NCBI RefSeq assembly: GCF_040566695.1
Contig: NZ_JBEXAE010000007.1
Coordinates: 62,001 to 126,000 of the forward strand
Length of the DNA: 64,000 bases
Direction of reading: 5' to 3'
From: Sediminicola arcticus
Lineage (GTDB): Bacteria; Bacteroidota; Bacteroidia; Flavobacteriales; Flavobacteriaceae
Shown here: in pieces, positions 1-9,592 of the stretch
How positions within the stretch are numbered: the first letter of the stretch is position 1
Layout: every line of letters begins with the position of its first letter
Position numbers and translations under genes: made by a program
Notes under the pieces: model-generated
The model's input: only the letters and a program-made list of their open reading frames with translations
The model's database searches: none
Told to the model about the DNA's origin: nothing

Positions 1-1
1 T

Positions 2-1165
2 GATAGTTCTTCGGTACGCGTGGGTTGGGATGCCACTAATAGTAGGGCCATAGAGCACACCACCAGTATTTCTACGGATTATGCAAAATCTTTACCCTAT
101 GGAAAAATAGAATTGGGGGCAAAGGCCCGCATACGAAGGTTGCCGGCGGATTATACTATAACTAAAGGAACTAATTCTATTATTTATCCCGATTTGGGTG
201 ATTTTTCTGATTGGGGAGAAAATCTTTATGCAGGGTATGTCAACTATATATTGGAAAAAGAAAATTATTACATTGAAGGAGGATTGAGGGCTGAGCAAAC
301 CAACGTTTTTTACAAAGTAGATCCTACAAATATCTATTATGCAGATAATGATAAATATGATTATTTTGAACTTTTTCCAAGTGTTCGTTTTACCTGTAAA
401 ATGAATCAAAGGAACAAGATATCTCTATTCTATAACAGGCGTGTGGATAGACCTGGGGAACCCGAGCTTCGTATTTTTCCAAAATATGATGATCCCGAAC
501 TATTGAAAGTGGGGAACCCTTATTTAAGGCCCCAATTTACGGATGCAGTGGAATTGGCACATAAGTTTTCTTGGGACAATGGTTCCTTGTTTTCTGCGGT
601 TTATCATAGAATGATCAACGATCAATACCTGAGAATATTGAGTATTGATGATTCTAATCCTGATTATGATATAGTAAGTAGAATTTATCAAAATACGGGT
701 AATGCAACAAATTCTGGAGTGGAATTGTTATTTAGTCAGGATATTTCCCAAAGCTGGAAATTATCGGGAAGCATCAATTGGTATCAAAACAATATAATTG
801 CCTATCAGGGAACCTTATTATTTCCATTTGAAAGAACTTTTTCCATTGCATCTTCCAGTGATTTAGCAGGTGATTTTAAAATTAGTAATGAAATAATGCT
901 CCCAAGGGATGTTACGTTCCAAATCATAGGGTTATACTATTCGCAAAAGAATATCCCACAAGGAAAGGAACTTGGACGTTCATCCATCGATGTGGGGATT
1001 AAAAAGAAATTATGGGATTCAAAAGGAGAGCTATTTTTATCGGCATCTGATATTTTTAATAGGTTTGGAATACGTCAAGAATTGGTCACTGAAGGATTGG
1101 TAACCCTTTATGCTAATTATTATGAAACTCAAATTATCAGATTGGGCCTGAAATATAAATTCTAA
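2..1165 (+). CDS. Outer membrane beta-barrel (TonB-receptor-like) protein, C-terminal part
   Basis: The reading frame is open to the left edge, so this is the 3' part of a longer gene; no start is visible. The last ~388 residues are rich in alternating aromatic/polar strands and end in RLGLKYKF, a terminal aromatic typical of BAM-inserted barrels. The segment with NRRVDRPGEPELRIFP and GNPYLRPQFTDAVELAHKFSW matches the pattern of the Bacteroidota OMP_b-brl_3 family (TonB-receptor-like proteins, usually with an N-terminal regulatory and plug domain, here outside the window). It would sit in the outer membrane; the substrate cannot be told. Its stop overlaps the stop of the convergent membrane gene by 4 bp. 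Confidence 0.85.
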   Translation, partial: DSSSVRVGWDATNSRAIEHTTSISTDYAKSLPYGKIELGAKARIRRLPADYTITKGTNSIIYPDLGDFSDWGENLYAGYVNYILEKENYYIEGGLRAEQTNVFYKVDPTNIYYADNDKYDYFELFPSVRFTCKMNQRNKISLFYNRRVDRPGEPELRIFPKYDDPELLKVGNPYLRPQFTDAVELAHKFSWDNGSLFSAVYHRMINDQYLRILSIDDSNPDYDIVSRIYQNTGNATNSGVELLFSQDISQSWKLSGSINWYQNNIIAYQGTLLFPFERTFSIASSSDLAGDFKISNEIMLPRDVTFQIIGLYYSQKNIPQGKELGRSSIDVGIKKKLWDSKGELFLSASDIFNRFGIRQELVTEGLVTLYANYYETQIIRLGLKYKF

Positions 1166-1902
1166 ATAGGAGTTACTTGCTTTTTTTCTTTAAGGGTAGT
1201 ATATAGTATTAAAACGAAAAGGAAAGTCAATAAAACGATAGATGAACCAATCGTTCCTAAATCCATTCCTCCTTTATCTAAGGGTTTGGTCAAAAAGTCC
1301 CCAAAGGTTGCTCCAAACGGTCTTGTCAATACAAAAGCTATCCAGAACAGGAAGATAGTAGAGATTTGGGTGAAATATTTTGCGAAGACCACAACCAATA
1401 GTAGGGACCCAATTAACAAAGCTCCCCCTGCAAAACCTAAACCTGAATCATCGGCCAAATAATCTCCCAATGCTGTTCCTAGAGTGTTGGAGATCAGAAT
1501 AGTAATCCAATAAAATAGTTCTGGTCTAAAGGTTTTTATATTGGTGACCGACAAGCTTTTTTCGCTTTTATACCATATGAAAAGGATGATACATAGCAAA
1601 ACAACCAATATGAGGGATCCCTTGGCATAACCCAAGCCCATGGTCCTATCCATATAATCGGACATGGTAGTACCAGCTGTGCTTGTTGCAATGATAACCA
1701 ACCAATATATAAATGGAATGTATTTCTTTGAGTTTAATTGTATGATTAAACTAAAGATAAAAAAACTGATTAAAATAATAGAACTTAACCCATATCCAAT
1801 ATTCAAGGTCATGGACAACATGTCGCCTCCCGTCTCCCCAAAGGTGGTAGCACAAATTTTCATGATCCAAAAGATTAGATTTACTTCGGCTATTTTGCGC
1901 AT
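1162..1902 (-). CDS. COG4705-type multipass membrane protein
   Basis: An inner-membrane protein of about 246 residues made of four similar units, each with a TxxGD-like motif at the start of a helix pair: TFGETGGDML, GTTMSDYMDR, GTALGDYLADDSGLG and GATFGDFLTKPLDKGG. This internal repeat is the hallmark of the uncharacterised COG4705 membrane-anchored family; no reaction is established. An upstream in-frame ATG at 1971 would add a basic, non-hydrophobic 23-residue tail. I prefer the ATG at 1902 (MRKIAEVNLIFW) because family members start close to the first helix. It converges on the beta-barrel gene with a 4-bp overlap, so no terminator separates them. Confidence 0.75.
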   Translation of the reverse strand: MRKIAEVNLIFWIMKICATTFGETGGDMLSMTLNIGYGLSSIILISFFIFSLIIQLNSKKYIPFIYWLVIIATSTAGTTMSDYMDRTMGLGYAKGSLILVVLLCIILFIWYKSEKSLSVTNIKTFRPELFYWITILISNTLGTALGDYLADDSGLGFAGGALLIGSLLLVVVFAKYFTQISTIFLFWIAFVLTRPFGATFGDFLTKPLDKGGMDLGTIGSSIVLLTFLFVLILYTTLKEKKQVTPI

Positions 1903-2024
1903 GGCATTCAAGTTAAAGAATTGATGGATGTTTTTCTTTGTCCTATTTCTCAGTTTAAATGTATTTGGCAATTCTAAAGAGAACTTTAAGTGTGGGGTAA
2001 ATTAAGATTCAAAAGTAATTAAGG

Positions 2025-2052
2025 TTTGCTTTAAATTTTACACCTACTTTTA
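2025..2052 (+). promoter_or_regulatory. Candidate Bacteroidota promoter for the PepSY-like gene
   Basis: TTTG at 2025-2028 and TACTTTTA at 2045-2052 (one mismatch to TAnnTTTG) are separated by 16 bp, a little shorter than usual. The ATG follows 24 bp later. Confidence 0.35.
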
Positions 2053-2075
2053 CTCAGATATTTTAAATACCAGAT

Positions 2076-2339
2076 ATGAAGTTTTTAAAAATAGTAATTG
2101 GGGCATTGTTCATATTTGGTTCTGTTGCATTTGTTTTAAGTATTAATTTACCCCAAGATGTAAAAGAGGCTTTCTCTGATAAATATCCTAAGGCAACATC
2201 GGTTCAATGGGACAAGGATTCCTACTCTCAATGGCAAGCAGAATTTAACATGGATGGACAAACATACATCGCCATCTTCCAGGACGATGGTACTTGGATG
2301 ACTACCAAAAAGGAGAAAGTTTTGATTTTCAGAGATTAG
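2076..2339 (+). CDS. Small exported PepSY-like protein
   Basis: An 87-residue protein with an N-terminal hydrophobic signal segment (residues 3-22) and one compact domain. The domain has the features of the PepSY-like/DUF2874 family common in Bacteroidota: LPQDVKEAFSDKYPKATSVQWD, then a Y/F-rich sheet with FNMDGQTYIAIFQDDGTW. These proteins are exported to the periplasm and their role is not established. It is monocistronic, divergent from the COG4705 gene and 118 bp before the LtaS-like gene. Length is normal for a single-domain member. Confidence 0.75.
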   Translation: MKFLKIVIGALFIFGSVAFVLSINLPQDVKEAFSDKYPKATSVQWDKDSYSQWQAEFNMDGQTYIAIFQDDGTWMTTKKEKVLIFRD

Positions 2340-2457
2340 CTAAAATTAGCAATCGATGAGGTCTAGGAAATGATCACAAGAATTACCGGTATACTTTAAT
2401 TTTTCTTAAGATTTGGACAGTAGTTTTACTGTTTAATATTAAATACCCTTTCGCATT

Positions 2458-4434
2458 ATGTGGGCCAAAATTTTCCCTAAGCGCTTTTCTGTATTAAAAG
2501 CATTTGTTTTATTGTTTTTGTTCATTTCATTCTTAGTGAGGTTAAGCCTTTTTTTATGGGCTTTTAACGAGGTAGATAAAAATTTTTCAGAAGTTCTGAG
2601 GACCTTTTTTACCGGTCTCTTTTTTGATATTGGCACCATTTCTTTTTTCACCATCCCATATCTAATTTATTTAATGATTCTCCCCAATAGGTGGGTGGGT
2701 TCTATTTTAGATAAATCGATTACTTTTTTCGGTTTCTTTTTAGGACTTTTTATTATCTATTTTTCGTTTTTGGGAGAATTTACATTTTGGGAAGAATTTC
2801 AGAGACGTTATAATTTTATAGCTGTTGATTATCTGGTGTATACCTATGAGGTGGTTAAGAATATTAACGAATCTTATCCGTTGCCCATCTTGATAAGCAT
2901 ATTATTGCTATTGGTGTTCTCTAGTTTGTATTTGGTTGTAAAATTGGGTCTCTTTAAAAATACATTTCACGATAAGCCATCTTTTAAATCAAAATTAAAT
3001 GGGATGACGCCCTGGGTATTGATCATGATTTTTTTCAGTACAGTGGTTACCAACCAACAGTCAGAATGGTCATTAAATACTTATAATAACGAACTTTCTA
3101 AGGCTGGGATCTACTCTTTTTTTGCGGCTTTCAGAAACAATGAACTTTCCTATAAAGAATTTTATCCCAATATAGACCTAGACAAAGCTTTTGATGTGGT
3201 GCAGGCAGATTATATCAAATTTGGGGATAAAATGTTAGACCCAGGAAACAAGTCTATATATAGAGGTATTCATAATACCGACAGTCTGGCTGTTGTGGCA
3301 ATACCCAATGTAATCTTTATATGTATTGAGAGCTTAAGCGGTAAGTTTATGAACGCTTTAGGTGGAGATCAGAATATTACCCCTGTTCTAGATTCTCTTG
3401 CCAATGAAAGTATATTTTTTACCAATTTATACGCCACGGGAACAAGAACAGTAAGGGGAATGGAAGCCATTACGCTTTCTATACCTCCAACTCCCGGGAG
3501 CAGTATTGTAAAGCGTCAGAACAATAGGGATCTTTTTACTATTGGGGAAGTTTTTAAGGTGGAAGGTTATGAAAGAAATTTTTTCTATGGTGGGGATGGA
3601 TACTTTGACAACATGAACACCTATTTTGGGGGAAATGGTTTTAATATTGTAGATAGGGGTAGGGGTTTTTTGTTGGATACCAGTATTAACACAAAACGGA
3701 CAAATATTGAAGACAGTGAGGTAACCTTTGAGAATGCATGGGGGGTTTGTGATCAGGATGTTTATAACAAAGTGATCATGGAGGCCGATAAGGCCCACGC
3801 TTCTGGTACACCTTTTTTTGATTTTGTAATGACCACCTCAAACCATAAGCCATATACCTATCCTGAAGGAAAAATAGATATTCCGTCAGGAACGGGAAGA
3901 AATGGGGCCGTGAAGTATACGGATTTTGCTATTGGTGAATTTTTGAAAATGGCTAGTACTAAACCTTGGTATAAGAATACTGTTTTTGTGATTATGAGCG
4001 ACCATTGTGCAAATAGTGCAGGTAAAGGAGAATTGGATGTTCAGAACTTCCATATTCCTGCCATGATATTTAATGCCCCTAATGGTACTTCCAAAAAAGT
4101 AAACACCTTGTGTTCTCAAATTGATATCTTTCCAACGTTATTCGGTCTATTGAATTGGGATTATTCTTCCAATCTTTTTGGATATGATATTTTTAAAATG
4201 ACCCCAAAGGAGGAGAGGGCATTTATAGGTAACTACAGGAAATTGGGATACTTAAAGGGCAATAAGGTTTTAGTGCTAGGAGATCAGGAAACCGCCAATT
4301 TTTATTCGTGGAATCCGTTGGATAATAGTCTAAAGGCATTGCCCATGGACAATGAATTTCTAGAGGAGAGTATTTCTTTCTATCAGGTGGCAGATTACCT
4401 ATACCACAATGATGGTTTAAAATTAAAGCAGTAA
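2458..4434 (+). CDS. LTA synthase family phosphoglycerol transferase (sulfatase fold)
   Basis: A 658-residue inner-membrane enzyme. About five transmembrane helices fill residues 10-200 and an alkaline-phosphatase/sulfatase-fold domain follows (~280-600) on the periplasmic side. Expected catalytic residues are visible: metal-binding E291 in FICIES, the likely nucleophile T331 in TGTRTVRG, and D515/H516 in VIMSDHCANS. Known relatives (LtaS, OpgB/MdoB) move phosphoglycerol from phosphatidylglycerol to a glycolipid or glucan and release diacylglycerol. Since this organism is Gram-negative, the acceptor is unknown. A lipid kinase begins 5 bp downstream, which suggests one operon and recycling of the diacylglycerol. 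Confidence 0.88.
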   Translation: MWAKIFPKRFSVLKAFVLLFLFISFLVRLSLFLWAFNEVDKNFSEVLRTFFTGLFFDIGTISFFTIPYLIYLMILPNRWVGSILDKSITFFGFFLGLFIIYFSFLGEFTFWEEFQRRYNFIAVDYLVYTYEVVKNINESYPLPILISILLLLVFSSLYLVVKLGLFKNTFHDKPSFKSKLNGMTPWVLIMIFFSTVVTNQQSEWSLNTYNNELSKAGIYSFFAAFRNNELSYKEFYPNIDLDKAFDVVQADYIKFGDKMLDPGNKSIYRGIHNTDSLAVVAIPNVIFICIESLSGKFMNALGGDQNITPVLDSLANESIFFTNLYATGTRTVRGMEAITLSIPPTPGSSIVKRQNNRDLFTIGEVFKVEGYERNFFYGGDGYFDNMNTYFGGNGFNIVDRGRGFLLDTSINTKRTNIEDSEVTFENAWGVCDQDVYNKVIMEADKAHASGTPFFDFVMTTSNHKPYTYPEGKIDIPSGTGRNGAVKYTDFAIGEFLKMASTKPWYKNTVFVIMSDHCANSAGKGELDVQNFHIPAMIFNAPNGTSKKVNTLCSQIDIFPTLFGLLNWDYSSNLFGYDIFKMTPKEERAFIGNYRKLGYLKGNKVLVLGDQETANFYSWNPLDNSLKALPMDNEFLEESISFYQVADYLYHNDGLKLKQ

Positions 4435-4439
4435 GGATA

Positions 4440-5348
4440 ATGGAGTTTATACATTTTATAGTCAATCCTGTTGCTGGGTATGGTAAAAACCCTATTACGG
4501 AGCCTTTTTTAAAAGCATATTTTGAAGAGGAAAATTATACAATTCAGGTAAAGTATTCCACCTTTAAAAAACAGGCCATACTTTTAACAAAGGAATCTAT
4601 TTTGGAAGGGGCCACTATCATTGTTGCCTGCGGTGGTGATGGAACTATAAATGAGGTGGCATCCTGTTTGGTAAGAACTCCTATTATTTTAGGCATTATT
4701 CCTATAGGGTCAGGGAACGGTCTAGCATCCAACCTTCAGATACCTTCAAATGTAGAGAAGGCTATTGCCATCATAAAGAATAAAAAAAACACCCAAATTG
4801 ATGTGGGTAGTATCAATGACAGATACTTTTTTAGTAATACAGGAATAGGTTTTGCCGCTAGCGTAATAAAAAATTACGAACAAAAAAGGACGCATACCCT
4901 TTGGGGATATATTACGGCAACTTTTAAATCGTTCAAAGAATTTGGTGATGCTGTGGATAGTGAAGTGAGTATAGATAAAAGTCAAATCATGGATAATCCA
5001 TTTATGATTTTCATTTCTAATTCTAATGAGCTTGGATACAAGGTGAGCTTAACACCAAAGGCATCATTACAAGATGGTTATTTGGATGTTGTTATAGTGC
5101 CTAAAATAGGTCGATTAAAAATAATATTTCTTATTCTTCTTATGCTCTTCAATAAGCAGCATATTTTAAAAGAGGTCAAGACCTTTCAAACAAAAAAAAT
5201 TCAACTTTACAAAAATAAGGGAGTAGATTTTGAGCCTCAAATAGATGGAGATGTTCAGTTGATGGGAGAAAGAACATTAAACATAGCCCTAGAAGAAGGA
5301 GCATTAAATGTTTTTGTTACCCAACCCTTCGGGATAGTTATGGGATAA
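4440..5348 (+). CDS. Diacylglycerol kinase family lipid kinase (YegS/BmrU/DgkB type)
   Basis: A soluble 302-residue kinase with the DAGK catalytic signature VACGGDGTINEVAS at residues ~62-75, followed by the nucleotide-loop motif IPIGSGNGLASNLQ. The C-terminal half is the beta-sandwich of the YegS fold. It would phosphorylate diacylglycerol (or a related lipid alcohol) at the cytoplasmic face to give phosphatidic acid. It starts 5 bp after the LtaS-like gene, so the two are almost certainly co-transcribed; the pairing suggests it clears the diacylglycerol released by that transferase. The exact lipid is not determined by sequence. Confidence 0.88.
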   Translation: MEFIHFIVNPVAGYGKNPITEPFLKAYFEEENYTIQVKYSTFKKQAILLTKESILEGATIIVACGGDGTINEVASCLVRTPIILGIIPIGSGNGLASNLQIPSNVEKAIAIIKNKKNTQIDVGSINDRYFFSNTGIGFAASVIKNYEQKRTHTLWGYITATFKSFKEFGDAVDSEVSIDKSQIMDNPFMIFISNSNELGYKVSLTPKASLQDGYLDVVIVPKIGRLKIIFLILLMLFNKQHILKEVKTFQTKKIQLYKNKGVDFEPQIDGDVQLMGERTLNIALEEGALNVFVTQPFGIVMG

Positions 5349-5592
5349 TTTTAAAATATAAAATGATATCTCTATATAACTAACTGGTTTTATGTATCTT
5401 ATACTTGATACTTTTATGATTAAAAAGTCTTTTGTGGATTTTTTTTAATCTCATATGACTAAATTTTGTTGTAATTTGTTAGTGTTTTTAACACTATTAG
5501 GTTTAAATGTTATTCAAAACCCTTGATTTTGTTGAGGTTTAAATTGTTTTTTAAGTCTTTAAAATTAACAACATATCCGATTGTAATTTAAA

Positions 5593-5600
5593 TACATTTG
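5593..5600 (+). promoter_or_regulatory. Candidate -7 element for serine hydrolase 1
   Basis: TACATTTG matches the Bacteroidota -7 consensus TAnnTTTG exactly and lies 27 bp before the ATG. No TTG element is visible at the expected -33 distance. Confidence 0.45.
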
Positions 5601-5627
5601 TAGCGTTTTAATAAGAAAGAATTATTG

Positions 5628-6533
5628 ATGAAAACTGGCTTGAAACTTCTCTGGATTGTTTGCTTATGCGTTACGGGAGTATACGCACAAAACGATTTGC
5701 CCTTACAAGGGGATAATTCTACAATTAAACCTCTTCAAAGCCTTTTTAGTTCTAGGTTGCAAGGTAATTTGGAAAAGCAACTAATGTCCAATCCACAATG
5801 GAAAAGACTAATAGAACAAAAGAAAATGGCCGTGGGTATTGTGGATCTCAACGATCCAAATAATGCAAAATTTGCAAGGGTCAATGGAAATTATATGATG
5901 TATGCCGCCAGCCTTCCTAAAATCGCCATTTTATTAACAGCCATGGACGCTATCGATAAGGGAGAGTTACAAGAAACAGCTGAAGTGAAAAAGGATATGC
6001 GATTGATGATCAGTAAATCGGATAATCAAGCCTCAACCAGGATGATTGATAGAGTAGGGTATGAGAAGATAGAGTCCGTTATGACGGATCCTAAATATGA
6101 ATTTTACGACAAACAACATGGTGGCGGTCTTTGGGTTGGCAAGCGTTACGGCGGCGGTGGCGATACCAATAGGGAGCCCCTTAAAAATTTAAGTCATGCT
6201 GCCACGGTTACCCAAGTATGCAGGTATTATTATCTTTTGGCCAATGGCCAATTGGTCAATGAAAGACGCTCCAAGCAGATGTTGAATATTATGGAAAATC
6301 CAGAATTACATCATAAGTTCGTAAATACTTTGGATCAAATAGCCCCTACAGCGCGTTTGTTCAGGAAATCTGGATCTTGGAGAACCTATCATTCAGACTC
6401 CATTTTAGTTTGGGGTAATGAACCCAACAGACGATATATATTAGTAGCACTAATAGATGATGCAGGTGGTGAACAAATCATAAGAGACCTTGTGAAACCT
6501 GTAGAAAAAGCCCTTCGAAACACCTTGTTATAG
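5628..6533 (+). CDS. Exported class A beta-lactamase-like serine hydrolase
   Basis: 301 residues with a signal peptide (LLWIVCLCVTGVYA, then QN). The serine beta-lactamase/transpeptidase triad is complete: S95-L-P-K98, S131-D-N133 and K247-S-G249. A glycine-rich stretch (residues ~164-179) lies where the omega loop is expected, and no typical class A ExxLN motif is seen there. It is therefore a penicillin-recognising serine hydrolase of unknown substrate and not a proven lactamase. The start is the ATG at 5628; a TTG one codon upstream is also in frame. It sits upstream of the NTT-HEAT gene. A second, different member of the same superfamily lies at 9593-10855. Confidence 0.82.
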   Translation: MKTGLKLLWIVCLCVTGVYAQNDLPLQGDNSTIKPLQSLFSSRLQGNLEKQLMSNPQWKRLIEQKKMAVGIVDLNDPNNAKFARVNGNYMMYAASLPKIAILLTAMDAIDKGELQETAEVKKDMRLMISKSDNQASTRMIDRVGYEKIESVMTDPKYEFYDKQHGGGLWVGKRYGGGGDTNREPLKNLSHAATVTQVCRYYYLLANGQLVNERRSKQMLNIMENPELHHKFVNTLDQIAPTARLFRKSGSWRTYHSDSILVWGNEPNRRYILVALIDDAGGEQIIRDLVKPVEKALRNTLL

Positions 6534-6757
6534 CATTTCATTTCTTTATCAAGGAAAATTTATCTAAAACCATATTGGCAATACTTTTTCTGCGAAGTAA
6601 TTTGGCTTTGCATCACATCCCTATTTTGTTTTTTGACCCCTTTGGTGGTGTATATTCTTTAGCTACCTTTAGGGCTTAAAGTATAGGAAAAACAGCTTAT
6701 TTTTATAAAGGTTAATTCCGGAACTTTGCCATTAAAAGTAATAGAAGTACGAACTAC

Positions 6758-9589
6758 ATGTTGATTCTGAATACCTTAAAAGGTTATGTACTAAAAGTAT
6801 TTGATATAAAGGAAGAAGAGCTTTATAAAACACTTTTACTACAACTAAATATTTTTTTATTGATTACGACTTTACTCATCGTAAAGCCAACTATCAATTC
6901 TTTATTTCTCTCGGAACTAACCTCAGATGCATTGCCTTTGGGTTACGTCTTAACCGCCATTATGGCAGTGATAGGCTCTTATTTTTACGATAAGATCTTA
7001 GAGAAATATCCCTTGAATTTTGTTATAGAAAGAACGCTGATTGGATCAGTTATTTCGTTGGTGATTTTTGGAATCGCTTTCAATTTTAACCTTGGAAAGG
7101 GATTTCTACTCTACATTCCTTATGTATGGGTAGCCATCTTTGGATTACTTACAGCTTCTCAATTCTGGATACTTGCGAATCTGGTATATAATGTAAGGGA
7201 AGCCAAACGTGTCTTTGGCTTTATTGGTGCTGGTGCTATTGGAGGGGGGATCTTTGGGGGATACCTTACCTCCCTTTTAACCACCTTTATCAGTTCTCAA
7301 AATTTATTGTTTTTTGCAGCTTTGCTTTTAGTGTGCTGTTTGCCTCTTACAAGACATATTTGGAAGAATGAAGTCGTTAAACTAAATCCATTTCAGGTTT
7401 CTCAACGTTCCGATCCAAAAGGAGAATCGCCCTTTAAACTCATTCGCCAGGATAGACTACTTAGTTTAATTGCAATCGTCATAGGAATTAGCGTGCTTGT
7501 GGCTAAATTGGTGGACTATCAATACAGTGATTATGCTTCCCGTCTTATTGATGATAAGGATGAATTGACTTCCTTTTTTGGCTTTTGGTTTTCTAGCCTA
7601 AGTGTTATTTCTTTATTGATTCAATTATTCCTAACCCAGCGTATCGTCGGGACCTTTGGAGTAGGTAAATCCCTGCTATGGTTACCCTCCGGAATTCTTA
7701 TTGGTTCTGCTATTCTCTTGTTAATTCCACAGCTATGGGTAATTGTTTTTATAAAAGTAGTAGATGGCAGCTTAAAGCAATCTGTAAATAAGGCCGCAAC
7801 GGAGTTACTTTCTATACCAATTCCTATTGAAACCAAAAAGAAAACCAAAACCTTTACAGATGTTGTTGTAGACAGTATAGCTACGGGATTAGCAGGATTT
7901 ATACTTATATTTTTTATCAATGGGTTGGATATTTCTTCCACCTATATCAGTTTAATTATTATCGTCCTTATATCCGTTTGGCTTTATTTTATTTATCATT
8001 TAAGAAGAGAGTATATTGTTTCGTTTAAAAAATTATTGGAAACTGCCCACACAAAAAAAGAAAAGAATAACAGAAAGGAGATACCCGTTACTTCCATCGT
8101 AGATACTGTGATTCGTGTTTTTCACTCAGGGGAAGAAGGACAGATTCTTCATATGTTGCAGAAAACATTAGAGGTTAAGAATGAGCGATTCTTTTTTGCA
8201 ATAAAAGGATTGTTAGAACACGAATCGGCTGAGATAAGGGCATTGGCTATTGAAAACCTTTATTTTTTAAAAACCCAAAATTTATCGTTCCAAATGGAAT
8301 CCATGGTGCATGATAAAGATCAGCACGTAACGACTGCCGCCTTTAGGTACCTGTTGAAGAATTATAACAACGATACTGTTGAGCTTTTTAGAAAGTATCT
8401 GAACAGCACTGATGCCACCATTGCAAATGCGTCTTTGATAGGGCTATCTATGGAGCTGAGAAACAATCAAAGATTACAAGATCGATTTAGTTTAGACCAT
8501 AGAATTGGACAAGCATTGGAACAGTATGTTGAAATTAAATCCCAAGTACACAAAAAGAATAAATTAGTATCTATTCTGGAAACGATAGGTAACGCCAAGA
8601 CGGAAAGATATTACTACATTATCAAAGAACACCTTTCCTCAAAAGATGTAGATGTATTGAATACAGCCATTTGTAGTGCTTCTAAAACGTTAGATAAGGA
8701 GTTTATAGAGCTAATTGTACCTCATCTTTCAAAAAAGGAATCTAGAAAAGCGGCTACGGAAGCCCTCTTTCATTTTGGGGAACCCATTTTGGATATGTTG
8801 GTTGATACCATCCGTAATGAGCACATAGATCTAGAAGATGCTATATATATAGTTCCGGTGATAGAAAGATTCGCTTCACAGAAAGCGATTAACACTTTAA
8901 TTAAAATAACAGAAGACACAGAACATGCTATTAAAATTGAGGCTATAGAGGCGCTTAAAAGATTAAAATGGGAATACCCCAATTTACAAATAAAGGATCG
9001 ATTTGTAGTTGATAAAATATTGGATGAATGCCATCTATATCAAAATACCTTGTCTGTTATTCATTCTCAGATTGTCATTCAATATAAAAAGAAAGACCAA
9101 AGTCCGGAAACCTTGCAAGAGAATGAAGCCAGAAACGGCCTGATCCATTTATTGGAGCAGCGATTGGACAGACAATTACAACGTATTTTCAGATTTTTGG
9201 GTATAAAGTATCCTCCAGGTGATATAGACTCTATCTTAAATACTATTCTAAATGGCAAGGAAGAGCAACGTGTTCATGCCGTGGAGTTCTTAGATAATAT
9301 ATTAGACAATCAACTTAAAAAGGAACTGATTCCTGTAGCAGAATCCACTCTCATGGAAACTATTTCAGAAGAACAAATTAAAAAGTTGAATCTCAAGGTG
9401 TACAGTGAATCCGAATGCTACCATGCTCTATTACTCAGAAGAGACGTGAAATTGAAGCAGGCAGTGCTCTATTTGATTGAAAAGACCAAGGACAGTAAGT
9501 TTATTCCCTTGTTAGAGATGGCCCTTGATGATAAGAATGAGAAGATAAGAAAAAAGGCTGCCGAATTATTAGACAGCATTAAAGTTTAA
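6758..9589 (+). CDS. NTT/TLC-like nucleotide transporter fused to HEAT repeats
   Basis: 943 residues in two parts. Residues ~25-425 form about 11-12 membrane helices in an MFS-like arrangement resembling the NTT (ATP/ADP translocase, TLC) family, including a VKPTINSLFL segment after the first helix and FGFIGAGAIGGGIFGGYL in mid-domain. Residues ~440-943 are soluble helical repeats of HEAT type (for example DKNEKIRKKAAELL). NTT carriers exchange nucleotides in obligate intracellular bacteria and plastids; HEAT-fused versions also occur in free-living bacteria, where substrates are mostly unknown. It ends 3 bp from the convergent serine hydrolase. A generic MFS label is possible if the NTT relation is not upheld. 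Confidence 0.7.
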   Translation: MLILNTLKGYVLKVFDIKEEELYKTLLLQLNIFLLITTLLIVKPTINSLFLSELTSDALPLGYVLTAIMAVIGSYFYDKILEKYPLNFVIERTLIGSVISLVIFGIAFNFNLGKGFLLYIPYVWVAIFGLLTASQFWILANLVYNVREAKRVFGFIGAGAIGGGIFGGYLTSLLTTFISSQNLLFFAALLLVCCLPLTRHIWKNEVVKLNPFQVSQRSDPKGESPFKLIRQDRLLSLIAIVIGISVLVAKLVDYQYSDYASRLIDDKDELTSFFGFWFSSLSVISLLIQLFLTQRIVGTFGVGKSLLWLPSGILIGSAILLLIPQLWVIVFIKVVDGSLKQSVNKAATELLSIPIPIETKKKTKTFTDVVVDSIATGLAGFILIFFINGLDISSTYISLIIIVLISVWLYFIYHLRREYIVSFKKLLETAHTKKEKNNRKEIPVTSIVDTVIRVFHSGEEGQILHMLQKTLEVKNERFFFAIKGLLEHESAEIRALAIENLYFLKTQNLSFQMESMVHDKDQHVTTAAFRYLLKNYNNDTVELFRKYLNSTDATIANASLIGLSMELRNNQRLQDRFSLDHRIGQALEQYVEIKSQVHKKNKLVSILETIGNAKTERYYYIIKEHLSSKDVDVLNTAICSASKTLDKEFIELIVPHLSKKESRKAATEALFHFGEPILDMLVDTIRNEHIDLEDAIYIVPVIERFASQKAINTLIKITEDTEHAIKIEAIEALKRLKWEYPNLQIKDRFVVDKILDECHLYQNTLSVIHSQIVIQYKKKDQSPETLQENEARNGLIHLLEQRLDRQLQRIFRFLGIKYPPGDIDSILNTILNGKEEQRVHAVEFLDNILDNQLKKELIPVAESTLMETISEEQIKKLNLKVYSESECYHALLLRRDVKLKQAVLYLIEKTKDSKFIPLLEMALDDKNEKIRKKAAELLDSIKV

Positions 9590-9592
9590 GTA

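Noticed and set aside
5628..6533. Calling hydrolase 1 a beta-lactamase resistance gene
   Set aside because: The SxxK, SDN and KSG motifs are shared by many serine hydrolases, and the ExxLN omega-loop motif is not evident.
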